Source: an archaeon 13_2_20CM_2_53_6
GTDB taxonomy: Archaea; Thermoproteota; Bathyarchaeia; 40CM-2-53-6
Direction of reading: 5' to 3'
NCBI GenBank assembly: GCA_001915065.1
Contig: MNDT01000020.1
Location: 1-61,259 of the forward strand
Length of the DNA: 61,259 nt
The notes below the pieces were generated by a model, which saw nothing but the letters and a program-made list of their open reading frames with translations, ran no database searches and was not told the origin of the DNA. The translations under genes and the position numbers were made by a program. How positions within the stretch are numbered: the first letter of the stretch is position 1; every line of letters starts with the position of its first letter. Positions 1-8,800 of this stretch are shown here, one piece after another.

Positions 1-83
1 CATAGACTGACAGGAGCGCGTTACCAGGCAAGCCTCTCACATTGAGAGCCTATCCCGGACTATTTTAGCCTCGGCGGGACCAA

Positions 84-2651
84 TCACACGAGCTCCAGTG
101 CACGAGTGATCTCCATCCGAGACGCTCGCAGGGCAGGATATAGACTGCCAGCCAGAACGGCGACGATCGCGAGGACGAATGATTGGATGATCGCGTTGTA
201 GGGGACGACGAAGGGAATGAAGAAGCCTGCAAGGGCGGTGCTGTTTGTGGCTCCCTTCAGCAACAACAGTCCGCCTGGAATTGCGAGCAGGAATCCGAAG
301 AGGCCGAGAAGCGCTCCTTCACCAAGGAATAGTGCCATGATCTGTCCTCCGCTCATCCCTTGAGACCGAAGTAGTCCGATCTCCCGTCGCCGGTCTGACA
401 CATTCATTATCATCGTGGCTCCTATCCCGAGACTCGCGATCAGGAGGGCGAAGTAGAGTATCAAGAGTATCAGTGTAAATATTCTGTTGATCGTGTTGTT
501 GACGAGCGAGAGGAGTTCGCCGAGTGTTATGGAGTTCTTGCCGAGATCGTAGCGGGGGAACATGGTCGCGATGTCTTGAGCGATGCTAGTCGCCTGAGAC
601 TTGTATTGCGGTTTGAGGTCGACTAGGAACAAGGGGGATGTGTCGTCTCCTCCAAAATATTCGTGTTGCGCGGCGAAGGAGACAACGATCGAATCGCTTG
701 CAAAGTGTTCGCCGAACTGAATATACTGCAGCACTGGACCCGTAAAGACTCCGGCAACTGTAAAGGACACAATGAGATTGCTGTTCGCTGTGGAGTTTCT
801 TGTTAGAATTGAGAGCTGGTCTCCAGCACCGACATCAAGCTTGGATGCCAGCGAATCTGGTATCAATAGCGATTGATTGTCGGATGAGAGTTGAGAATAG
901 ATTTGGGACACTGGCGGTGAGTTGACAAAAGTATAGGAGATGATTGTTGGAAATACTGACGGGTCTACAGCTACAACTCCGATACTGCTAGTTGCGCTTT
1001 TTCCAAAGGCCTTGGCAGGGTGGAGACTTGGGGAAAGAGGTGTTGCGCTTGCAACTTGTTTTAGACTTGTGAGGCTGTCTGTGAAGCTGATTGGGACGGA
1101 CTGGTTTGCGACGAGAATTATGTCTGCTCCCAGTGCTTCTCGAATTCCCTGCTGGAGTGCGCCTTGGACTCCGCTCTGTATTCCACCTATCATTATCGCA
1201 AAGCTGAGAGTTATCGTTATCATCCCGAAACAGACACTGCTACGCAACAGCCTCTTCCTGCCGCTCTTTGACGCAACGTATAGCGCAGCGCCGGATAGCA
1301 GAAACAACGGCCGCGTCAGCGCGCTCCCGGTTTTTGCGAAGATCGCTGAGCCGAGCAGGACGAGACCGATCGGTACAAGGATCACATCCAGGTAATTGAC
1401 ATGGAAGGGGGTAAGTCGGAGGGATTCTCCGACTCCAAGGCCTAGCATGAGAACGCCTACTAGGCCGATGAGTCGTAGTGGGACCTGGCTCCTCGAGTTC
1501 CTGGCGGAGGGTCTGATGGCCTGTATGACGTTGATCCGGCTTGCTGATAGTGCGGGGTAGAGGGACCCTGCGATTACAGTCAGGAAACCTGCTCCAAGAC
1601 CTACGAGAGCAATGCTGAGGGTCAGCTGGGCGACGGGGAGGTTGGGAATGCCAAATGTAGTCTCGAACAAGTAGGTAAAGAGCCGGGCAAGTCCCAGTCC
1701 GCCAAGTAATCCAGCGACTGTTCCGAGGGTTCCGATTAGAGCCCCCTCGGCGAGGAATATCCGGAATATCTGGGCTCTAGAGCTTCCAACCGCTCGTAGA
1801 ATTCCGATCTCGTAGGTTCTCTCGCTGACCGTCATGAACAGCGTGTTGAATACAATGAAAGAGCATACGACTAGTGAGACTCCTATCATCACGTTGAGTC
1901 CTATCTGAAAGCCTGCGGTCTGTCCCTGGATGCGTTGGACGGCTTCTGCCTTAGGAGCGCTCACGTCGTAGGTTGGCAGAATCTTCTGCAGCGCATTCGC
2001 TGCATCTGTCGCGGTAGTGGGGTCGAGGAGGCTAGCGTAGACATGAGTGATCTCTCCTCGAAGTCCAACCTCGGACTGCAGCTCAGGCAGAGACATGTAG
2101 ATTGTTGAGCCAAGGCTACGGAGAGGATAGTTGATTCCAGCGATTTCGAGCAGGATCGATATCTGCTGACCTTGAGCAGTTAACGTTGTTATGTTTAGAG
2201 TGGACCCTACGCCTGTTCCGAGTTTCTCGGCAATCACGTTGTCGACGACTGCTTCGCCTTGCGAGAATTGACGTGTGCCGGTTACGTTGAAGGTTGCATA
2301 ATCGAAATCACTTGTCGTGTTTATTCCTGTTAGGAAGAAGGTAGTGTTATGCTCGGTGCTTCCGACTATTCCTCCCCATTCGAGTCTCTCCGCGGCCTGA
2401 CGGACTGGAATGTTCTTCTGTACTACTTTGAGTGTCTGGTTGGAGAATGGTAGTCCGTTGCCGGATGTTACGACGATATCGGTGGCTCCCCAGAACTTGT
2501 TGATGTAGATGTCGAATTCTCCGAGAGCGCTCGCAGTGGCCATATTGATCCCAACCAGCAGAGCAACGCCGAGAAAAACGGCGGTAACCGTGAGGAGTGT
2601 CCGAAGTCTTCTCTTCGGAAGGTTTCGCGAGGCAATCTTGGCAGATAGCAA
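84..2651 (-). CDS. ABC transporter permease, MacB/FtsX type (two permease modules)
   Basis: 855-aa membrane protein, probably the permease of an ABC exporter or of a MacB/LolCE-like mechanotransmission system. An N-terminal membrane segment (about residues 18-40) is followed by a large extracytoplasmic domain. An FtsX-like block of three membrane segments lies at about 250-385, where the SERTYEIGILRAVGSS motif is typical of the family. A second membrane segment and extracytoplasmic domain follow, then a final FtsX block (about 725-850) with the matching DRRREIGLLRSQGMS motif. This duplicated design is the usual one for long archaeal and actinobacterial FtsX permeases. It starts with TTG 15 nt after the stop of the ATPase gene, so the two form an operon. 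The substrate cannot be told from sequence. Confidence 0.9.
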   Translation of the reverse strand: MLSAKIASRNLPKRRLRTLLTVTAVFLGVALLVGINMATASALGEFDIYINKFWGATDIVVTSGNGLPFSNQTLKVVQKNIPVRQAAERLEWGGIVGSTEHNTTFFLTGINTTSDFDYATFNVTGTRQFSQGEAVVDNVIAEKLGTGVGSTLNITTLTAQGQQISILLEIAGINYPLRSLGSTIYMSLPELQSEVGLRGEITHVYASLLDPTTATDAANALQKILPTYDVSAPKAEAVQRIQGQTAGFQIGLNVMIGVSLVVCSFIVFNTLFMTVSERTYEIGILRAVGSSRAQIFRIFLAEGALIGTLGTVAGLLGGLGLARLFTYLFETTFGIPNLPVAQLTLSIALVGLGAGFLTVIAGSLYPALSASRINVIQAIRPSARNSRSQVPLRLIGLVGVLMLGLGVGESLRLTPFHVNYLDVILVPIGLVLLGSAIFAKTGSALTRPLFLLSGAALYVASKSGRKRLLRSSVCFGMITITLSFAIMIGGIQSGVQGALQQGIREALGADIILVANQSVPISFTDSLTSLKQVASATPLSPSLHPAKAFGKSATSSIGVVAVDPSVFPTIISYTFVNSPPVSQIYSQLSSDNQSLLIPDSLASKLDVGAGDQLSILTRNSTANSNLIVSFTVAGVFTGPVLQYIQFGEHFASDSIVVSFAAQHEYFGGDDTSPLFLVDLKPQYKSQATSIAQDIATMFPRYDLGKNSITLGELLSLVNNTINRIFTLILLILYFALLIASLGIGATMIMNVSDRRREIGLLRSQGMSGGQIMALFLGEGALLGLFGFLLAIPGGLLLLKGATNSTALAGFFIPFVVPYNAIIQSFVLAIVAVLAGSLYPALRASRMEITRALELV

Positions 2652-2666
2652 GCCTGTTTCGAGACT

Positions 2667-3440
2667 CTAGTTCGGCTGTGACAATGATCGTCCCGGCTCC
2701 GGCGGCACAGATTCTATAGCACGGATAGCATGTTTCTCACCAGTGAGTGGTTCGTGGACGATTTCGGTGATTCTTCCATCTCTCATCTCGAGAAGCCGGT
2801 CGGCCCTCTCGGCGATTATCGGGTCATGAGTAACCACCACGACTGCCGCGTGTTCCTGTCTGGCAACTTCGTACATCATACGGACCACCTCAGATCCTGT
2901 CTGCGTGTCAAGGTCTCCAGTCGGTTCATCGGCGAGAATGATTCGGGGTCGATTGGCGAGAGCTCTCGCTATCGCTACCCGTTGTTGTTCTCCGCCACTG
3001 AGCTCGTCAGGCAAGTGCCTAGCACGTTCTTTGAGGCCTACTCTGTCTAGAAGCTCGTTCGCGCGGTCTTCCGCCTCTCTACGTTTCGTTCTGGATGTTA
3101 GGAGTGGGAGCTGGACGTTTTCGAAGGCCGTCAGAACCGGGATTAGGTTGTGGAACTGGAAGACGAAACCTATCTTATGGCGTCTCAGCCTCGTAAGTTG
3201 TCCATCGTTCATCTTCGCAATGTCCTCTCCGTCTATGAGGGCTCGTCCCGAAGTGGGCTTGTCCAGGGTGCCGATTAGGTTGAGTAGTGTCGTCTTGCCC
3301 GAGCCTGAGGGTCCCATGACAACAGTGAATTCTCCCTCTCGCACGGTCAGGCTGACGCCTCGGAGAGCATGGACTGTCGTCTTTCCAAGCTGGTAGATCT
3401 TCTCAAGATTCTCCAGCTGCACAACGGGTGGCTTGTCCAA
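2667..3440 (-). CDS. ABC transporter ATP-binding protein, LolD/MacB type
   Basis: 257-aa nucleotide-binding subunit that should power the adjacent FtsX-type permease. Visible motifs in order: Walker A GPSGSGKTT (about residues 43-51), Q-loop within FVFQFHNLIPVL, ABC signature LSGGEQQR, Walker B IILADEPTGDLD, and the H-loop histidine in VVVTHD. The spacing and the LolD-like NLIPVLTAFENVQLP segment fit the MacB/LolD/FtsE branch rather than importers. It is the first gene of the two-gene operon. It is divergent from the exonuclease-like gene starting at 3541, leaving about 100 nt for both promoters. Confidence 0.93.
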   Translation of the reverse strand: MDKPPVVQLENLEKIYQLGKTTVHALRGVSLTVREGEFTVVMGPSGSGKTTLLNLIGTLDKPTSGRALIDGEDIAKMNDGQLTRLRRHKIGFVFQFHNLIPVLTAFENVQLPLLTSRTKRREAEDRANELLDRVGLKERARHLPDELSGGEQQRVAIARALANRPRIILADEPTGDLDTQTGSEVVRMMYEVARQEHAAVVVVTHDPIIAERADRLLEMRDGRITEIVHEPLTGEKHAIRAIESVPPEPGRSLSQPN

Positions 3441-3540
3441 GCTGAGCTCCGGCTATCATTGTCAGATGTCGAGGCTGGGCTATGAAATCTGCGTTGCTAA
3501 AGGAAGCGATTTAGGATGGTCAAGTAGGTGCGAGCGGGCA

Positions 3541-4071
3541 ATGTCAAGAATCGTGTTCCTCGACTTGGAGACATCGTCTCTCGAAGCGGACGGCGGGATA
3601 ATTGTAGGAGCGGGGGTTATGTCGGAGGCTGGTGAGAGCGAATATTTCGAGGCTAAGAAGACTAGTCATGAGAAGCCTCTGCTCTCGGAGCTTCTCAAGC
3701 GGCTAGAATCCTCCGAGGTAATTGTGACCTGGAGTGGTCGAGGCTTCGACATTCCCTTCCTCACGACCCGGCTATTGAAACATTCAATGGATCCTCGTCC
3801 CGTGCTTGGTATGGTGCACCTTGATCTTAACGAGGTTGTGAAGTCTAGGCTTCGCTTGACCTTTACCTACTTGGATCACGTCTGTGACTTTTTCGGGATC
3901 AGACGCGAGAAGGGGCCAATGGGACTGGAGGTGCCGAGCTTGTTCGTCAAAGCGTTGGAGGGGGATGAGGCCGCTTTGAGGTCGATCCGAGATCACTGTC
4001 TGGATGATTTACGAGTGACCCGCGAGGTTTTCTTGAGACTCAGACCATTGCTAGAGGGGCAGCTCGCCTAG
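3541..4071 (+). CDS. Predicted 3'-5' exonuclease, RNase H-like (YprB/DnaQ-like) fold
   Basis: 176-aa protein opening with SRIVFLDLETSSL, the Exo I-type DxE motif of DEDD exonucleases. IVTWSGRGFDIPFL in the middle corresponds to Exo II (the FD pair). A later YLDHVCDFFGI and the final HCLDDLRVTREVF segment provide the Exo III-type acidic residues. The overall pattern resembles the YprB-type ribonuclease H-like domain (Pfam RNase_H_2). The ORF track starts at 3433, but its first 36 codons carry no family similarity and lie over the divergent promoter, so I take ATG 3541. The 3' end overlaps the convergent rhomboid gene by 4 nt. The substrate (DNA or RNA) is unknown. Confidence 0.75.
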   Translation: MSRIVFLDLETSSLEADGGIIVGAGVMSEAGESEYFEAKKTSHEKPLLSELLKRLESSEVIVTWSGRGFDIPFLTTRLLKHSMDPRPVLGMVHLDLNEVVKSRLRLTFTYLDHVCDFFGIRREKGPMGLEVPSLFVKALEGDEAALRSIRDHCLDDLRVTREVFLRLRPLLEGQLA

Positions 4072-4745
4072 AACACGCCGAAGGGTAGAGGAGACCCGAG
4101 GACAGTGGCGAGGATGAAGAGGATGATGAGGTAGAGGCCGAAAAGTCCTATAGTTATCAGGAGGTTCTTCTTCCATTTCTGGCTCCAGGCGATTCCGAAG
4201 GGGATTCCGACTGTGAATCCGATGACGTGGGCAATGTAGGCGACGCTTGGGTCGAAGAGTCCCTGGCCGAGAATGGACGGGTCGGTGACTATGATCGCGT
4301 TGAGGGTGAAGTAGATGATTGCCACTAGTCCCTGTGGTGCAAGAAAGAGCCAGCTGAATTTCAACGGTGACATGAGCATGACGCATGCTGCCAGGGTGAA
4401 GATTGCCGCGCTCGCGCCCAGCATCCCAGTGTCGGGGCTGTAGATACCTACTAGGGGCGGTAGTAGGAAGCTTGTGAACCCGCCGATGAAGAAGACGAGA
4501 AGATGATTGTCTCGGCCAATCATCTTCTCAAGGGTGTTGCCGAAGACGAATAGGAACGGCATGTTTCCCAGAAGATGAGCTACGCTGGCATGGACGAAGA
4601 GTGCAGTAACCAGGGTCCAGAAGCGTCCGGCCAGGAGGTTGTTGAGGCTGAAGACCAGGTTCTGGTCCGCCCAGTTCGGGTCTTGCTGCCACGCGTAGAG
4701 GCTTGCAAGCACGCACCCGAGGATGAGGAACCAGTTGACGCGCAT
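4068..4745 (-). CDS. Rhomboid family intramembrane serine protease
   Basis: 225-aa integral membrane protein with about six membrane segments. The family signature is clear: an HASVAHLLGNM block in the second segment (rhomboids have H..NM..L here), then LGASAAIFTL carrying the presumed catalytic serine, and AHVIGFTVGIPFG carrying the catalytic histidine of the Ser-His dyad. The usual GASG box reads GASA here, a mild departure from consensus. It would cleave membrane-anchored substrates within the bilayer. Starts at an ATG (MRVNWF). Ends convergently against the exonuclease-like gene with a 4-nt overlap. Confidence 0.9.
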   Translation of the reverse strand: MRVNWFLILGCVLASLYAWQQDPNWADQNLVFSLNNLLAGRFWTLVTALFVHASVAHLLGNMPFLFVFGNTLEKMIGRDNHLLVFFIGGFTSFLLPPLVGIYSPDTGMLGASAAIFTLAACVMLMSPLKFSWLFLAPQGLVAIIYFTLNAIIVTDPSILGQGLFDPSVAYIAHVIGFTVGIPFGIAWSQKWKKNLLITIGLFGLYLIILFILATVLGSPLPFGVF

Positions 4746-5100
4746 AGATCTCGACCTTGGATAACGAAGAGTCGCGAAGTTGGGCTATTTCAGAAATATC
4801 CTACCTTGGAGCGACCAGCAATGTGCAGTCGGTGATGAGAGTCTCTCGGCGGCCATCGGACGCCTGGTAACTTGTAAATCTCTTGATTTGTAGGGTGAGA
4901 AGTTGCCGGGGGAGTCTCGAATTCCTTTCGATCGGTCCTATTGTTACATCGGCTGATGACTTTGATTGGTTTGAATACACTCATCTGGCCTGCATTTTTC
5001 GCCGATCACAAATCTTGATCAGGATATCTGCGGCAGACAATAGGCCCTGTTGTCTATCTCAGGTTCATCGAGCTTGAGAGTCCTGGTTGAGCCCATCCAA
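4746..5100. other. Intergenic region, no gene recognised
   Basis: Short ORFs in this stretch (such as 4790-4984 and 4883-5077) have no recognisable motifs and overlap one another on opposite strands. It should contain the rhomboid promoter at its left edge. I see no RNA gene or repeat here. Confidence 0.5.
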
Positions 5101-5129
5101 AATATTATATGCCGATAGCCGGGTTAGCG

Positions 5130-5490
5130 GGGAAGTGAGCGATGGATAAGTGTGGACCGCTATGCGTTGAAAATGTGGCTAATCGCGATGCTAGTCTACA
5201 GCTTGTTCTTCTGACCCTCTTATTGCACCGCTCGGGTGGACGAACTTCGAGGGACGCGCCTAAGCGTTATCCTTCTCACGAAGTCGAGTCTGAGCTTCAA
5301 CAGATGAGACCGAATGCTACGGGTCTCGCCCATCTGTCCGGAGTCTCGTAACTGCTTGACGGAACGTCGAGTTCCGTCGATTCATAGTGTTGGGGATAAG
5401 AAGGCCCCCAGGGAAGAAAACCCGAACCAAGAGGAGCTTTGGGCTCTCTTGGGTGGTCATCAGGTTAAGATTCCTGGGGACCCTCTGTAC
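5130..5490 (+). ncRNA. Candidate structured non-coding RNA
   Basis: A TATA-like AATATTATAT at 5101-5110 would place a transcript start near 5132. Downstream, three strong hairpins follow one another within 180 nt. The first is 5301-5336 (CAGAT/ATCTG plus GAGACC/GGTCTC). The second is 5358-5378 (GACGGAAC, 5-nt loop, GTTCCGTC, eight perfect pairs). The third is compound, 5406-5479, with an outer stem CCCCAGG(G)AA/TTCCTGGGG enclosing an inner stem CCAAGA(G)GAGC/GCTCTCTTGG with purine-rich internal loops. An A/T-rich tail follows. No ORF here looks like a protein. I looked for RNase P and SRP RNA core motifs and did not find them, so the identity is open. Both strand and ends are inferred. Confidence 0.35.
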
Positions 5491-5622
5491 CATTTCATTT
5501 CTTATCTATAATAGATTACCCCTCGTATAGATATCGCTGGATTTCGACCGGAAGAGATTTCTTTCCCTTAAAAACGGACGAATTTTCGGGTGGGATTGTT
5601 CGGACAGTTTCTTGGCTGTTGC

Positions 5623-5689
5623 TACATGTATGCGCTTGTACCACAAGACAACACAGTTGTCACAAGTCTTATATCTTGTATTCAATACA
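5623..5689 (+). promoter_or_regulatory. Palindrome-rich promoter of the giant phosphoesterase gene
   Basis: A TATA box CTTATAT (5668-5674) predicts a start near 5698. Around it are four dyads in 67 bp: TACATGTA (5623-5630), CTTGT-acc-ACAAG (5635-5647), GACAAC-aca-GTTGTC (5647-5661) and TGTATT-c-AATACA (5677-5689). CTTGT/ACAAG half-sites flank the TATA box on both sides. This looks like binding sites for a dimeric regulator, with one dyad just downstream of the TATA box where it could block transcription. The regulator is unknown. Confidence 0.5.
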
Positions 5690-5780
5690 TAGGGCGTTTG
5701 GTCATCGGGTTGAGGATGAGTACGAGAGTTGTTTTCGGGTAAGACTCTCCGGATAGCCCTTCACGGTAAGGTTCTGTTCG

Positions 5781-5805
5781 CCTTCTCCCTGCCGCCGGGA
5801 GAAGG
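5781..5805 (+). promoter_or_regulatory. 5' leader hairpin covering a Shine-Dalgarno-like sequence
   Basis: CCTTCTCCC (5781-5789) pairs perfectly over nine bases with GGGAGAAGG (5797-5805). The 3' arm is the only purine-rich ribosome-binding-like sequence (GGAGAAGGTGA) before the in-frame extension of the phosphoesterase gene that begins at CTG 5812. The stem could therefore limit translation. With a start near 5698 the leader would be about 110 nt. This is inference from sequence only. Confidence 0.4.
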
Positions 5806-5868
5806 TGAGCGCTGAGCAAGCACACAACAAGGAGCCTTAGGGCTCTCCTCCTCTGTACGGCCGTTCTG

Positions 5869-8800
5869 ATGAGTGCCACGCTGGCAATCCAGTTATTGGC
5901 ATTGCCGGAATCAACAACTGGAAACGGGTCGAGCTTCAACCACAGCGTCCTAGAGTCAAGCGCTTCTACTACGGTCGGGTTCAACTGTACGGACTGGAAT
6001 TGCAACCCTAGTAATGGTCAGTCTTTGACTGTGGCAGGCAACGGGACGATGGAAGTTCGACAGACGAATACCGCCTGTGGATGGAATGGGACTTACTATG
6101 ATAGCGCGGTGAGAGGTACGCCGCCCCCAGCACAAGGCGGCCCTCAAGGAACGCCTCTTCCACCCGGGCTCTCCACGGTCTCGGTACAAGTAAAGTACCT
6201 GGGAAGTAGGTCAAGCAGTTCCAGCTGTGAAGAATATCACCTATTTGTTTCAATGTATTTCCGGTTGTCTCAAAACGTGACACTGTACTGTTCAGAAGGT
6301 GGAAGAACAGAGAGCTCGAATTATCTCGATACTCAGGTAAGACTTGACAATGTTAACGGTACTGACCGACCACAGCTTTCGAGCCCTGCCTATTGTGGCT
6401 CAGCCGTGGGGGCCTGGGGTTGGAGCAACAATGTCCTTTCCCTATCTCCCGGTCAGGATGGTACACTGACAGCAAATGCAACAACACAGTGCCAGCAGGC
6501 CGAGGCTGCCTGGGGCATCTCTGGAATCCCATGCACGCTGACTGGAATAGAGATAGGGACAGAAGGCTACGGAATCTCCTCGCTAGATACGAACTGGTAC
6601 AGTGTGACATATTCCCTACAGAGCTCTGCTGTTCCTTCCGGTAGCAGTTTCGACCACATTGTCATGATCGCTATGGAAAACCAGTACTACTCGACGGTTC
6701 TCGGCACTGGGACGGGAGCTTCATGCTGTCCGTTTCTAACAAGCCTCCTTCCATACAGCGCTACTATTCCCAGCTTCCACAACTACGGAGCCAACGATTT
6801 CTCAGGGGACACCATCAGCGGCTGTTCGGCTGCCTGCTATACTGCCGAGACATCAGGAGGAACCTACGGTGTATCGGACGGTCTTGCAGGTGGAAGCGTA
6901 AGCGCGACCAACATATTCGACAGGCTGACAGGAGCAGGATTGACATGGAAGGGCTTCTGCGAGGACAACTGCCCACGCAACGCTGACCACTTCCCACTCC
7001 TACAGTACGCTGACACTTACCAGAGCACGTGCGCGGCCGCGTCATCGGAGAACTGTTTCCTCTACACCTGCACAAGCTGCACAGCGGCGGATGTCTCTGA
7101 TTCGCAGCTAATCGCAGAGCTCAACTCTCCCAGCCCAGCCAACTACATCTGGTTCACTCCAACAGATGAGCATAACATGCACAATGTCCCACCCTCATCG
7201 GGAGACGCTTATCTCAAGCAGATCCTCGTCGGAACAGGCACCGTCTCCAGTCCTTCCCCCGGTAGCATGCTCAGTACAACAGCCTTCACTTCGGGCCATA
7301 CCCTCCTCTACATCTGGTTCGACGAGTATGATCCCTCTCCAAACCTTCTCTACGAGCCAGGCATAGTCCGTTCAGGTTTCATCTCGACAGCTAACAACTA
7401 TGACGAATACGCCAGCCTCCACACCATAGAGAACAACTGGAGCCTGCTAGGTCTAAACCTTGATACCAACGCTCCTCTCATCTCAGACATTTTCAGCCCG
7501 ACTACTTCCATGTCCGCGGCTTTCACCTACACTCCACCCGTGCCTACCGCGGGAACCGCCGTGACGTTCGTGGCCTCGGCTATTGGAGGAACGCCAGTGT
7601 ACACATATTCGTGGGACTTTGGCGATGGAACAAGTGGAACAGGATCATCCAGCACACACGCCTATTCATCAGCAGGGTCATACAATGTTCTAATGACTGT
7701 CAAGGACAACGGTTCACCACAACAGACAGCACCGTCCCAACAGACCGTCACAGTCACGAGCCCACCTCCGCCTCTCAGCGCCAGCTTCACATTTAGTCCC
7801 TCATCACCTGCGACGGAACAGCAGGTCACATTCACCGCCTCATCAACTGGTGGAACTGCTCCGTACAGTTACAGCTGGTCTTTCGGCGATGGGTCGATAG
7901 GAACAGGCTCTACCTCAACGCACGCTTACTCATCCGCAGGAAGCTTCACTGTGACTCTGACTGTGAAGGATACTGGTTCGCCTCAGCAGACGGTAACGTC
8001 TCAGAAAACCGTCACAGTCACAAGTCCGCCTCCCACCCTGACCGCCAGCTTCATCTATAGTCCGTCTTCGCCCCAGACGGGTCAGCAGGTAACCTTTACC
8101 GCCTCGGCGGGTGGTGGTACAACACCCTATAGCTTCAGCTGGTCGTTTGGAGACGGATCAACCGGAACAGGCGCCTCGGTAACACACGCATACTCGTCGG
8201 CAGGGTCCTTCACTGTCACCCTGACTGTCAAAGACAGTGGTTCGCCCCAACAGACAGTCACTTCACAACAAACCGTCTCAGTCAGCAACCCTCCTCCGGC
8301 TCTGACAGCAAGCATCACCTATAGTCCGTCCTCTCCGCAGGCTGGACAGCAAGTCACGTTTACCGCTTCAGCCAGTGGTGGAACCGCGCCCTATTCTTTC
8401 ACATGGGACTTCGGTGACGGCTCAACCGGAACAGGCTCGTCTGCTGCTCACACCTACTCGTCGGCGGGAACCTTTAACGTCGCTTTGACCACCAGAGATA
8501 GTGGTTCTCCTCAACAGACTGCGAATTCGCAACAGCCTGTGACTGTGACCATCACCACTCTAACTGCCAGCTTCAGCTATGATCCTTCCTCACCCCAAGT
8601 TGGACAAGTTGTAACGTTCACAGCCTCTGCCAGCGGCGGGACGTCTCCGTATGCCTTTAGCTGGAATTTTGGCGACGGATCCACGGCTGTCGGCTCATCA
8701 GCTACCCACGCTTATTCCTCTCCAGGCAGCTTTAATGCTGTTCTAATAGTCAACGATAGCGGTGTTCCAAACCAGACGGCTAGTTCTCGCCAGACCGTCA

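Noticed and set aside
940-1395. 151-aa plus-strand ORF inside the ABC permease gene
   Set aside because: Shadow of the 84-2651 gene; composition is not protein-like and there are no motifs.
2905-3396. 163-aa plus-strand ORF opposite the ABC ATPase
   Set aside because: Antisense shadow of a gene with complete Walker and signature motifs.
4790-5077. Two short overlapping ORFs on opposite strands
   Set aside because: Neither has motifs, ribosome-binding context or plausible composition.
5142-5351. 69-aa ORF as a gene in the 5.1-5.5 kb region
   Set aside because: No motif, poor composition, and it overlaps strong RNA hairpins; a structured RNA fits better.
5101-5490. RNase P RNA or SRP (7S) RNA
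   Set aside because: I looked for the RNase P P4-type GAGGAAAGTC/ACAGAA core and the SRP helix 8 motif with GGAAG/AGCAG; neither is present in readable form. A covariance-model search could overrule this.
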